The notes beneath the pieces are model-generated. The model did no database searches, had not been told where the DNA came from, and saw nothing but the letters and a program-made list of their open reading frames with translations. From Carboxylicivirga sp. M1479 (GTDB lineage Bacteria; Bacteroidota; Bacteroidia; Bacteroidales; Marinilabiliaceae): a stretch of DNA of 64,000 bases. Position 1 is the stretch's first letter, and every line of letters begins with the position of its first letter. This document shows, piece after piece, positions 19,156 to 28,018 of this stretch. The stretch is taken from positions 1-64,000 of the forward strand of contig NZ_VKDE01000022.1 in assembly GCF_007097485.1 (NCBI RefSeq), written 5' to 3'. A program made the translations under genes and the position numbers.

Positions 19156-20117
19156 ATTGAGGTCAGTAGATAAATACATATATTAGTAGTCTTTAAAATC
19201 AAGAGATACATGGATATATTTCGGGGTCAAAACCTTCTAGAGTTTGCTGAACGTTTTAAAAGTGATGAAGATTGTAAAGAATACTTAGCTCATTTTAAGT
19301 GGTCAGAGGGATTTAAATGCACCAAATGCAATCATACTGGATGTCAGATTAGAGGTAATCATTCAAGAACTTGTAATAAATGCAGTCATACTGAATCATC
19401 AACAGCTAATACCTTGTTTCACAAAGTCAAATTTGGTATTCGTAAAGCCTTCTTTATTTGCTTTGAAATGTCTACGACAACCAAAAGTCTTTCAGCAAGT
19501 CACATAAGCGTTCGTTTTGGCATTACAGAAAAGACCGCACGGCTATTCATGCACAAGGTTCGTGAAGCTATGAAGTCAAGTGAAAGTTATCCCATAGATG
19601 GAAATGGACACATTGATGAATTTGTTGTAGGAGGTAAAGAAACAGGAGCTGTTGGCAGAAGTTATCATACCAAGAAAAAGAAGATTGTTTGTGCTGTTGA
19701 GCTTACGGAAGACGGTAAAGTTAAGCGAATGTATTCTATGAAGATTGATAATTATTCATCTAAGGAATTAAAAAGGCTGTTCGATAAGCATATCTCAAAC
19801 GAAGCTAATGTTGTAACTGATAAGTGAAAAGGTTACAGGCCTTTAATGAAGCAGTACAATATAGAGCAAGTAGAAAGTGACCATGGTATGAATTTTAAGG
19901 CTTTACACACAATGATACATCAAGTTAAATCATGGCTTAGAACAACCTATTCATGGGTAAGCGAATCTAATATAGATCGATACCTTAGTGAATTTTGTTA
20001 TCGAATAAATAGGTCCCAATCAAAACAGAATATATTTAACAATTTCGTCAGTAGAATGGTAGATGCAGACAAGATTTATCAAGCTAAATTAGTATGTCCT
20101 TAACTACTGACCTCAAT
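19156..20117 (+). mobile_element. IS1595-type insertion sequence, complete ends, inactive transposase
   Basis: 14-bp perfect terminal inverted repeats: ATTGAGGTCAGTAG at 19156-19169 and its reverse complement at 20104-20117. The motif TAAGTTA occurs directly outside each end (19149-19155, and 20117-20123 sharing one base with the repeat), consistent with the 8-bp target duplication known for this family. The element carries one transposase gene, broken by a stop codon. It lies between the HTCS gene and susC1. Ends and probable target duplication are intact, so insertion is relatively recent. Confidence 0.8.
19210..20103 (+). pseudogene. IS1595-family transposase, interrupted by one nonsense codon
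   Basis: The first part (19210-19827) encodes an N-terminal zinc ribbon (CTKC...CNKC) and an ISXO2-like DDE domain (HIDEFVVGGKE, NVVTD). It ends at a TGA at 19825-19827. The same frame continues as KGYRPL... to 20103, including the conserved VESDHGMNFKALHTMIHQVK segment. In this family the position after TDK is normally Trp (TDKWKGY), so TGG to TGA is the likely mutation. No frameshift is needed. The protein would be about 297 residues if read through, normal for IS1595-type transposases. Suppression or readthrough is possible but unsupported. Confidence 0.85.
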
Positions 20118-20243
20118 AAGTTAAAATTAAAAATCCTATAATTAAACTAGAAAGAGCTAAGGTAAATTATAGGCTATTATTTGGGAAACAAAAATCAAAC
20201 TACATAAACATTGCAAATGTTATATAATTCTAAAACAATTTAA

Positions 20244-23200
20244 TTATTCTGCTTTATACTTTTTTCTATATTCCGATGGAATCATACCAAACTCTTTCGA
20301 AAAGCCTCGCCTAAAGCTCTTCGCATCAGCGTAGGCTACTTTATCTATAATTTCCAGTACTGTCATGTCTGTTTCTCTAAGATACTGAGCAGCTCGCTTT
20401 AAACGCATTGAGCGAATATATGCTCCAGGTGTTATATCTATCATTTTTTTACATTTTCGATATAAAGTCATATAGCTCATTGCCATCTTTGTTGCCAACT
20501 CTTCCTTTGTAAATGTAACATTATCTATATTCTCCTCAACAATAGAAATGATTTGTTTTAATAGTTTTACATCATCTTTCTCAATCACCTCACCTTTGGG
20601 CTCCAGTACCACTTTTTCGGCAAATTTATACGATAACTTGCGTCGGGATTCTATTAACAGATTAACCTTTTCAAGAAGTAGTATTGGATTAAAAGGTTTG
20701 ATCATATAAGCATCTGCTCCATGACGAGTGCCTAATAATTCGTCTTTTCCCTCACCTTTAGCCGTTAAGAGAATAACTGGTATATGGGAAACAAGTTCAT
20801 TTGATTTAATTTTCTGACATAACTCAAAGCCATCCATTCGAGGCATCATTACATCTGAGATAACCAACTCAGGCTTATGCTCTAAAACACCTTCATAGGC
20901 CTCTAAACCATCTTTTGCATCAATTACCTCAAAATTTTGTTCCAAAAGCCCATGCAAATACTTCATAATTTCCTCATTATCATCCACAATTAATATTTTG
21001 TCGCCACGAATAGCTTTTGGGAGCTGACGTACTTGCATTTTCGAAAACTTTTCCGTAATACCTTCAAAATGTTTTTCTTTTGTCGGTGATTTTGTAATTT
21101 CATCTGCTAACAAATGACTTGTACCTTTTAGTAAGCTTATGGTAAAGGTGGTTAATTCACCTCGCGTACTTGTTACATTTATTTCTCCTTTATGCAATTC
21201 TATATAACTCTTCACCAGAGACAGTCCGATACCTGTACTGCCAATAGGTGAATGTCCGGGTGGCTGATAAAAACGCTCAAAAATAGACGTCATGCTGGAG
21301 GGAGGAATGCCACTGCCATTATTTGAAATATGGATAAAAATATGCTGTTCATCCTGCTCCAATAATACAGAAACTTCGCCCGTCTGGCCAACATACTTAA
21401 AAGCATTGGATAACAAATTATTCACCACCACTGCCATTTTCTCATTATCAAAATAGAGTGTTGGATTTTTTAATTTATAATTTGTCTTAAAACCAATTTT
21501 TTTGCTTTCAGCATATATTGCAAATGGCTCAGTTAGATGTTTTACGAATTCAATCATATTGTTTTCTGAAGCCTGCAACTGTGCCTTACCAGCTTCCAGC
21601 TTTCTAAACTCCAGGAGTTGATTAACAAGCTCCTGTAATTTGGACGCACTTTGATATACTACCTCAATTTTACTTTTAACATAATCTTGTCCAAGTTTTG
21701 AAAAGTCTTTTTGTAATAACTCACTAACAGGTGCCAGTATAAGGGTTAAGGGGGTACGTATTTCATGTGAAATATTTGTAAAAAACCTCAGCTTATCATC
21801 ATTCATTTTTTTTTGGTTCACTCGCTGTGTTTTTTGTATCTCAACCTCCTGTTTTAACTGTTCCTGCCGTCTTGCCACCTTTACTATCACAAAAACAGTT
21901 AAAACGATCAACAGGACATAAGCACCATTAGCATACCAAGTCTTCCAGGGTGCGGGAGAAACACTTATATTGAGAGTTCTTTCCCGATCACTCCAACTCC
22001 CATTACTATTGGTACCATACAAACGTAATGTATAATCACCAGGCTTTAAATTCGAAAATGAAACGTAACGTCTATTACCCAAAAGCACGCGAGTGCTGTC
22101 TAGGCCTTCCAACCAATAAGCATAATGATTAAGATGAGGGGCTTTATAGTCCAGGGCAGAAAATTCTATGGAAAACTCATTTTGCAGATGATTCAAATGG
22201 ATTCGTTGTTGCGAATTGATACTCTTTTTAAAAGCGCCTTTAGGATTGACCACAGAAGGCTTGTTTAATATTTTGAACTCTGTTATTGCAACTGGGGGAT
22301 TATAATTATTATCCTTTACCTCTTCCGGATTAAAATAAGTTACACCGTTAAATCCACCAAAATACATTTGACCATCGTGCCCAATACAGCCCGATGTTTT
22401 TGAAAAGTTCAACCCACCAATTCCATCTGACTCATCGTAATTCCTAAAGGTTCTGCTCTGCTTATTATACATAGATAAGCCGGCGTTTGTACTCAACCAG
22501 ATATTTCCTTTTTTATCGCTTAAAATACAATTGATGTAATCATCAGCCAAACCATCTTTCTTAGTATACTCCATTAGTTTGAAGCTTCCATTTGGCTCTT
22601 CAACAAGCTGATTTAAACTGCTTGGCGTACCAAACCACACATGACCACTATTATCGGTATGAAGGCATAGTATCGTTTTGTCAAGAGTTGTATAATTATC
22701 AATCAAGTTTTCAACAGCAATAAAAGAGTTCTTTTCGGCCTGATAGAGGTGTAACCCCAGATTTGTCCCTATCCATAATCGATTTCGGTGGTCATAATTC
22801 AAAACCAAGCCCCTATGGGATACCAATTGTCTTTCGTGATCTCTTGCATAAATTTTTTTCTTTAATACAAATTCACTCTTTTCTTTCTCAAACAAGTATA
22901 ATCCATTCACTTCTGAGGCAACCCACAATTGATTACCTAACACTATCAGATCAACAGGTTTGCGCACACGTAAGGAAGGTGAATTAAAGAAGGTAGAAGC
23001 AGGAAGCAATTCTTTTGATCCGTCAATGTTATTTTTTATCACATATAGAGTAGATTCAAGACAAACCCAAATCAATCCATTTTCAGACTGATAAATTGAA
23101 ATAACATGTTCAGATTCAAATTCACTCCTCATTTTATTTTGTATAACTGAAACCTTAGAGAATTTTCCTTCGCCGTTACTTACAAATAAGCCCTTCCCCT

Positions 23201-24293
23201 TGGTCCCAACCCACAATACTCCATCACGATCTTCAAGAACTGAAGTTATGTGTTGCCCTCCAATGTCATTATTTGCGTCATAGGTATAAAACTGTTTGTT
23301 GGCTGATAATCGAACGATCCCTCCTCCATTCGTTCCAACCCAAATATCACCAGCTACATCCTGATAGATATCCAATATAAAATCATAGTCTGAATGGGAG
23401 ATATTATCAACATCTGGTTTTATTTCTACTTTATGAAACGTTAAATCAGCCACGCTAAATTTAAACAAGCCTTGACCTTTTGTCCCAATCCATAAATCAC
23501 CTGCATTATCCTGCATCAAGGAGATACCAGCTTCATTATCTGGCAAATCAGGAATCACAAAGTTGGTAGTGGAACCATTAGAATAATTATAGCGCGTCAA
23601 ATTTAAATTCCAACCCACCATCCAAATACATGGTTGTTGTCGATCGGCAATTATTTTCATTGGATCGTGATAGCCCTTACTAAACCTTATCGTTTTTTCT
23701 ACTTTATCTGCGCTCACGAAGCCTAATCCACTCTGTGTCCCCCAAAATACGAGGGTATCATTAACACAGGTCACCGACCTGCATAATCCGCTACTAATTG
23801 ACTCAATCACATCACCTTCAGCTCTATACTTAACGATTCCATTACCAAAACTGCTAATACAAATATTACCTTTTGAATCCTCATCAAAAGAAATAACAGG
23901 AGTCTTATTTAATTTACCCGAACCTGGTGGCACCACGAATCTCTCTTTCACTAAATCGAAATAACTGTATCCTCCGGTTTGGGTTCCAATCCATAGGTGA
24001 CCATTAGAATCGCGAAACAGACACTCCACTGAAGCACCCTGTATACTGGATGTTTGTTGCCAATCAGGCTTGTAGTGTTTGAACTGATATCCATCGTATC
24101 GATTAAGACCACCTCTGGTTCCAAACCACATAAAACCGTCATTATCCTGAACGATTGAAGTAACTTCATTGTGCGACAAGCCATCTTCTACCGATAGATA
24201 AGATATTTGGTACTCCTGACCAAATGCGATATAGCTTCGCACTATAACAAAAGCTGACAATAATAATACTCTAATACAACGAAAATCGCTCAT
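20244..24293 (-). CDS. Hybrid two-component sensor/regulator (HTCS), SusR-like
   Basis: 1349 residues in one chain. N-terminal signal peptide, then a periplasmic sensor of two seven-bladed Reg_prop propellers (repeats such as LWIGTQTGG, MWFGTRGGLNRYDG), a Y_Y_Y domain, one membrane helix (about 790-812), HisKA (NISHEIRTPLT, His843), HATPase (NNLLSNAFKY, GTGIGLSLVKSYIELH-like), a receiver with phospho-acceptor Asp1147 (LVISDVMMPRMDG) and a C-terminal AraC-type HTH. This is the standard regulator of Bacteroidota polysaccharide loci: oligosaccharide binding outside leads to DNA binding by the same protein. It lies upstream of susCDCD on the same strand. A strong dyad overlaps its start codon. 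Confidence 0.97.
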   Translation of the reverse strand: MSDFRCIRVLLLSAFVIVRSYIAFGQEYQISYLSVEDGLSHNEVTSIVQDNDGFMWFGTRGGLNRYDGYQFKHYKPDWQQTSSIQGASVECLFRDSNGHLWIGTQTGGYSYFDLVKERFVVPPGSGKLNKTPVISFDEDSKGNICISSFGNGIVKYRAEGDVIESISSGLCRSVTCVNDTLVFWGTQSGLGFVSADKVEKTIRFSKGYHDPMKIIADRQQPCIWMVGWNLNLTRYNYSNGSTTNFVIPDLPDNEAGISLMQDNAGDLWIGTKGQGLFKFSVADLTFHKVEIKPDVDNISHSDYDFILDIYQDVAGDIWVGTNGGGIVRLSANKQFYTYDANNDIGGQHITSVLEDRDGVLWVGTKGKGLFVSNGEGKFSKVSVIQNKMRSEFESEHVISIYQSENGLIWVCLESTLYVIKNNIDGSKELLPASTFFNSPSLRVRKPVDLIVLGNQLWVASEVNGLYLFEKEKSEFVLKKKIYARDHERQLVSHRGLVLNYDHRNRLWIGTNLGLHLYQAEKNSFIAVENLIDNYTTLDKTILCLHTDNSGHVWFGTPSSLNQLVEEPNGSFKLMEYTKKDGLADDYINCILSDKKGNIWLSTNAGLSMYNKQSRTFRNYDESDGIGGLNFSKTSGCIGHDGQMYFGGFNGVTYFNPEEVKDNNYNPPVAITEFKILNKPSVVNPKGAFKKSINSQQRIHLNHLQNEFSIEFSALDYKAPHLNHYAYWLEGLDSTRVLLGNRRYVSFSNLKPGDYTLRLYGTNSNGSWSDRERTLNISVSPAPWKTWYANGAYVLLIVLTVFVIVKVARRQEQLKQEVEIQKTQRVNQKKMNDDKLRFFTNISHEIRTPLTLILAPVSELLQKDFSKLGQDYVKSKIEVVYQSASKLQELVNQLLEFRKLEAGKAQLQASENNMIEFVKHLTEPFAIYAESKKIGFKTNYKLKNPTLYFDNEKMAVVVNNLLSNAFKYVGQTGEVSVLLEQDEQHIFIHISNNGSGIPPSSMTSIFERFYQPPGHSPIGSTGIGLSLVKSYIELHKGEINVTSTRGELTTFTISLLKGTSHLLADEITKSPTKEKHFEGITEKFSKMQVRQLPKAIRGDKILIVDDNEEIMKYLHGLLEQNFEVIDAKDGLEAYEGVLEHKPELVISDVMMPRMDGFELCQKIKSNELVSHIPVILLTAKGEGKDELLGTRHGADAYMIKPFNPILLLEKVNLLIESRRKLSYKFAEKVVLEPKGEVIEKDDVKLLKQIISIVEENIDNVTFTKEELATKMAMSYMTLYRKCKKMIDITPGAYIRSMRLKRAAQYLRETDMTVLEIIDKVAYADAKSFRRGFSKEFGMIPSEYRKKYKAE

Positions 24294-24350
24294 CTCCTTA
24301 CATTCTTAAATATTTCGTGAATTTATAAAATAATTAAGAACGTAAGGAGA
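24293..24350 (-). promoter_or_regulatory. Large dyad overlapping the HTCS start codon
   Basis: A 21-nt arm at 24293-24313 and a 21-nt arm at 24330-24350 are reverse complements at 19 of 21 positions, around a 16-nt spacer. On the minus strand the 3' arm includes the TAAGGAG stretch directly before the ATG. In RNA the hairpin would bury the ribosome-binding region. As DNA it could be an operator or a junction of the adjacent element. Confidence 0.55.
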
Positions 24351-24499
24351 GTTTAAAGCAAGAACCAAATAAATTCTGGACTTACAAGTGTCTTTAATGG
24401 CTCTTCGTTATTTCTCAATCAGTTATCGGACAATTCTTGGCTTGAACGGGCAATAAATACAACATTCTTCAATACCGTAGAACAAACTATTCTCAAAAT

Positions 24500-25492
24500 T
24501 CATGCAAGATCTGAATGATTTAATACCTTCAATTTAAATCTATCAATAAGTGAACATAAGTATTCATTCTTGTTTTTGAACGAATCTATTACACTCGCAC
24601 TACTATCTTGATATCTTTCCTTTTTGACGGCAATTACTAAATCTGCAACATCATCGCCTTCATTTAAATTAGTATTCTCCAGAACGGTATTTACACAAAC
24701 TATAAAACAAGCGGCCTTGGCAATTTTGCACCACTTTTCAAAAGCTTTTCCCTTATCAGGAAATAAAGTTACCTGATACCCGCTGAGAGTATTTACTTTG
24801 TGAACATTAAGCATCTCAATAGAACCAACGGCAATCCAATTATATTGTGGATAATACAATGCTCCGAATATGGCATTCTTTTCACCTTCGGCAATGGCCA
24901 CAGGTTTTGTTTTATCAATAAGCAGGTGAGCGCCAAAGAATACTTGTTTTAAATTGAAGTCCTTTTGCTTAGTGATATGATGCACCCAATTAATATAACC
25001 AACCCGCTTTAGAGTAGCTGAATTATATTGCATCACTTTACCTGTTCGTACTCGTCCCAATCTGTTGACTTGCCAGAAAATCGTTTTATTCCCTTTGGCT
25101 GTACCAACGTAATATCTCTGTAATACTTCTAAAACCAAGTGTTCAGGAAAGTATTTAGTCAAGCCGATAGCAAAGTTGTTTTGGTGATAGTTGGTAAGCG
25201 AAGCTAGCATTAGCTTTTTGTCAATACATGAAGGAGGTTGGGTGATCGGTCTTGGTTTAAAAACAGGCTTAGTAAAATCATTTGATTCGTATCCATTTTT
25301 CTCAAAGTACATTTTAGGTGTAAAATGGTATGCACATTTTTCCACACGGTTACATCTACCTGTATAATCTGACAAATGCTTGTTGGTGTGGTGGTCTACA
25401 TACCTGGTAAAAGTCCTTTGCTGACATTTCGGACAATGATACCTGGTTGATCGTCCTTTGTATTTTTCCAATGAATAGCGGATATCTGACAT
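24500..25492 (-). CDS. Zn-finger/toprim-like protein (DUF6371-like, putative primase component)
   Basis: 330 residues. The N-terminus has a zinc-ribbon arrangement (YHCPKCQQRTF, then GRCNRVEKCAYHF, about residues 18-57) like primase zinc fingers. The centre contains a toprim-like pattern: AIAEGEKNAIFGAL (candidate catalytic Glu) followed by YQVTLFPDKGKAFEKW (candidate metal Asp). This matches my memory of Bacteroidota DUF6371 proteins found beside DUF3987 genes in mobile elements. The likely role is initiation of element replication. It is the last gene of the element on this strand. An array of ACTCCAC motifs sits upstream, between it and the ATPase gene. Function is inferred. Confidence 0.7.
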   Translation of the reverse strand: MSDIRYSLEKYKGRSTRYHCPKCQQRTFTRYVDHHTNKHLSDYTGRCNRVEKCAYHFTPKMYFEKNGYESNDFTKPVFKPRPITQPPSCIDKKLMLASLTNYHQNNFAIGLTKYFPEHLVLEVLQRYYVGTAKGNKTIFWQVNRLGRVRTGKVMQYNSATLKRVGYINWVHHITKQKDFNLKQVFFGAHLLIDKTKPVAIAEGEKNAIFGALYYPQYNWIAVGSIEMLNVHKVNTLSGYQVTLFPDKGKAFEKWCKIAKAACFIVCVNTVLENTNLNEGDDVADLVIAVKKERYQDSSASVIDSFKNKNEYLCSLIDRFKLKVLNHSDLA

Positions 25493-25514
25493 AAAAGAAA
25501 CTTTTCTTGTCTTA

Positions 25515-25716
25515 GTGGAGTTTGTGGAGTTGTGGAGGATTGTTGTTTTTCAAGCACTTACTACTCCATACAACTACACTCACTCCACAACTTCATCAAT
25601 TCTGAAATGATTATTGAACTATTTGTACTGTTCCATACTCCACAGTTACTCCACTCAAACTCCACACATAAAGCATTGTGAATCAATCAAACTCCACAAC
25701 TCCGCAAACTCTACAG
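25515..25716. repeat. Iteron-like cluster of ACTCCAC motifs
   Basis: The gap between the two replication-type genes contains about ten copies of ACTCCAC(A/T) or near variants. Three lie on the minus strand (GTGGAG at 25515, 25524 and 25532) and seven on the plus strand (around 25563, 25582, 25637, 25648, 25659, 25691 and 25699), plus a degenerate ACTCTAC at 25708. Spacing is irregular (8-11 bases in the dense parts). The position and inverted arrangement suggest a replication origin or operator. Confidence 0.6.
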
Positions 25717-25757
25717 TATTCTATATTTTTTCCTGGATCAATATCGTTGTAGTAAGA

Positions 25758-27134
25758 TTAATTGAGTACATCAGTTTCGTACACACCTTTCTGCTTTTTA
25801 TGTGCCAGTTTTGTATTGCTCAGCAATTGGTAAGCGTATGATTCTTTGGCTATATTGAGTTTAATGGCCATCTCAATAAACTCTTTGTTGGTGAATTCTC
25901 GTTTGCCAATCTTCTTTAAAACCTGAAACACCTTACCTTCCTTTGAGTTGTCTTCATACACATTTAAAACCATATGGTTTAGCTTTAATGCATTGGAAAA
26001 GAAATAATCCTTAAGCATAATGGCTTTTTTCATTGAGTCCATGGTTATGTACTTAATCGCTTGCCCTTCAAAAAAGCTATTTGAAACTTCAAGGACCAGT
26101 GCAAATCGTAATATATATCTATCCAGTTTTGACAGGATTCCTGATATAGTAGCATCCTTATTGGATGGCTTTACATGTTTGTTTACTTCATCAATAAACA
26201 AGTCCTCTGCCTTCTCAGATAATGGTAACTCTATCGTATTAATACTCTCATAAACTTTATCCATCAAAGCTTTCATCCTGGAATGAAATTTCTCTATCAT
26301 GTAATCATCAGGGTTCTTTTTTCCAATTAATTTCTTTTCCATTTTTAACGGAATAGCAAAAAGAATTCGCTCAAAGAAACCATCTTTTATATCCTTGGCC
26401 TTAAATGATGCAATCACATCGTCCTGTATACTGCCTATGATTGATACACAAGGCATACTCAACGAAGAACTTTCAACTTCTTTACGATCCAGTGAAATTG
26501 GTGCTCCATCCCATATGGATAGAAACTGACTTTGCTTTGAGGTTCCGCTATATCCAATCAAATTCAAAATAAAGCTCTTAAACTCATCGGGCATCAATAT
26601 CATACCATTGGGATTTTGCTTATGGATATTGATGAGAGCCTCAAAAGTCGGATCGGTAGAATACAGTTTTTTCTTAGTCGGTTTCTTTTCACCTAAATCA
26701 GGATCATAATTGGCGATGGCTGCTTCATATTCCTGGTCGTATTGCTTCTGCAAGTTTTTGATGGCTTTAAAAGCTGTTTTTAAGGGAGCACTTTTATTCT
26801 GTCCTGACTTACCGACTAACACCACCCACATGGATGGGTTTTCAATCCATTCAATATGTTTACGCAGATGGTACGAGTTGCCAATAATCCCGGCCAACGC
26901 TGTAAAAATACTTACCGATGTATAGTCGATGTTATAATTCCCGTGCTCATGTAATTCAATAATAGTATCCTGGATAAACTTTGGAAAGATGGTCAATGGA
27001 AATTCCGATTCCTCTGCCATTTTAAGTCTATGGTTAGCTTCATGGATGGACATCTTTCCAAATTTCAGGTGTGCTTTCCCCAGTTCCGTTTTCTCTTTTT
27101 CAATTGATTCCATACGATATAGGGGATTATCCAT
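25758..27134 (-). CDS. DUF3987-type P-loop ATPase of a mobile element
   Basis: 458 residues. A Walker-A-like loop VGKSGQNKS (about residues 111-119) has Asn in place of the usual Gly before Lys, as in many DUF3987 proteins. A Walker B candidate is MILMPDEF (about 182-189). The preceding FPKFIQDTI segment and the later VSIIGSIQDDVI and FERILFAIP segments are typical of the family, which resembles RecA/helicase-type proteins of phages and integrative elements. Its ATG (27134) lies inside the end of the HTH gene (overlap about 8 bases), so the two are translationally coupled. Likely role: element replication, perhaps helicase loading. Exact activity unknown. Confidence 0.8.
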   Translation of the reverse strand: MDNPLYRMESIEKEKTELGKAHLKFGKMSIHEANHRLKMAEESEFPLTIFPKFIQDTIIELHEHGNYNIDYTSVSIFTALAGIIGNSYHLRKHIEWIENPSMWVVLVGKSGQNKSAPLKTAFKAIKNLQKQYDQEYEAAIANYDPDLGEKKPTKKKLYSTDPTFEALINIHKQNPNGMILMPDEFKSFILNLIGYSGTSKQSQFLSIWDGAPISLDRKEVESSSLSMPCVSIIGSIQDDVIASFKAKDIKDGFFERILFAIPLKMEKKLIGKKNPDDYMIEKFHSRMKALMDKVYESINTIELPLSEKAEDLFIDEVNKHVKPSNKDATISGILSKLDRYILRFALVLEVSNSFFEGQAIKYITMDSMKKAIMLKDYFFSNALKLNHMVLNVYEDNSKEGKVFQVLKKIGKREFTNKEFIEMAIKLNIAKESYAYQLLSNTKLAHKKQKGVYETDVLN

Positions 27135-27408
27135 TAATACTTTCCAGATAAGCCTCTATTTCTGAAGCCTTATAGTAGATTTTGCGTCCGGTCTTCTTAT
27201 AAGCGATAACCTTATTGTCACGCATGGTTTGCAAAGTACGCCTACTAACATTTAATAGTTTGCATACTTCTTCGGTGACATACCAACGATCTTTAAAACC
27301 ATCATTCTTGGCCACATTGATACTATCAATCTTATCGTTAATATGGTCAATCTTACCCATTAACTTATTAAAGAGGTGCTCATCTACAATTACAACTGTC
27401 TTGCTCAT
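27127..27408 (-). CDS. Excisionase-type helix-turn-helix protein
   Basis: 93 residues. An N-terminal coiled segment (KIDHINDKIDSINV) is followed by a MerR/excisionase-like winged HTH (WYVTEEVCKLLNVSRRTLQTMRDNKVIAYKKTGRKIYYKASEIEAYL shortened here to its key residues: TEEVCKLLNVS, RTLQ, GRKIYY). This HTH_17 pattern is the usual first gene of Bacteroidota integrative-element operons and may act as a recombination directionality factor or regulator. It overlaps the downstream DUF3987 gene. Five 10-bp-phased GTAA repeats lie 73-122 bases upstream of its start and are an obvious candidate binding site. Confidence 0.85.
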   Translation of the reverse strand: MSKTVVIVDEHLFNKLMGKIDHINDKIDSINVAKNDGFKDRWYVTEEVCKLLNVSRRTLQTMRDNKVIAYKKTGRKIYYKASEIEAYLESING

Positions 27409-27480
27409 TTTTATACGATTTAAATGTGTTATTCATTTTTGTTTCGTCAAACCTAAGCAATACGGTACACTGACTTTCTC

Positions 27481-27530
27481 GTAAAAGATAGTAACGGAAA
27501 GTAAAGGAGAGTAAAAGCAAGTAAAAAATT
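27481..27530. repeat. Five direct repeats of 10 bp beginning GTAA
   Basis: GTAA starts at 27481, 27491, 27501, 27511 and 27521, exactly one helical turn apart. The units read GTAAAAGATA, GTAACGGAAA, GTAAAGGAGA, GTAAAAGCAA, GTAAAAAATT. The array lies upstream of the HTH gene in the intergenic space before the DUF4248-like gene, so it probably binds a protein on one face of the helix. A related sequence occurs at the left edge of the element (24342-24362). Confidence 0.7.
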
Positions 27531-27700
27531 GTTTTGTATCGTATTTTATCGTTTTAACGGTTCTTAATTGAGCGCAAGTAAATAGTACTGAGTACAGACT
27601 AAATTACTTCATACTTCTAATCCTTGACATTTTTTCTATTTAATGCTATTTGTTACTATCTAAAAATCAAACGCTTTTACTTTTATTACTATTTATTACC

Positions 27701-28018
27701 ATGTTCTTCATTTCTTTTGTAATTGCATACTATTTCTCTATAATTGAATCAGAAAAACGTAAAAAAAAACGACTCACAAAAATGATATTTAGAAGAACGA
27801 TTTTGAAACAAGATTTGGCCATTAAATTATATCCACAAAGCTCAAATATAAATGCAGCGATGCAGTTGCTCCGGAAAGAAATAAAACTATCACCTGAATT
27901 GAATAACAAACTCGATTTATTGACAAGAAATAAACGAGCGCATTATTACACTCATAAAGAATTGGAAGCAATTCTGGAACATTATTGTATAAGCCAGGAG
28001 GAATTTAAGTTATTGTAA
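27701..28018 (+). CDS. Small membrane-anchored DUF4248-like protein
   Basis: About 105 residues from the ATG at 27701. A TTG at 27650 would add a longer hydrophobic leader and an ATG at 27782 would remove it. The N-terminus is hydrophobic (FFISFVIAYYFSII) followed by a basic stretch. The C-terminal 75 residues (ILKQDLAIKLYP, AMQLLRKEIKL, YYTHKELEAILEHY) fit the pattern of DUF4248, a small Bacteroidota family that looks like a DNA-binding or adaptor fold. It is clearly a paralogue of the gene at 28533. Function unknown; mobile-element accessory or regulator is plausible. Confidence 0.6.
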   Translation: MFFISFVIAYYFSIIESEKRKKKRLTKMIFRRTILKQDLAIKLYPQSSNINAAMQLLRKEIKLSPELNNKLDLLTRNKRAHYYTHKELEAILEHYCISQEEFKLL

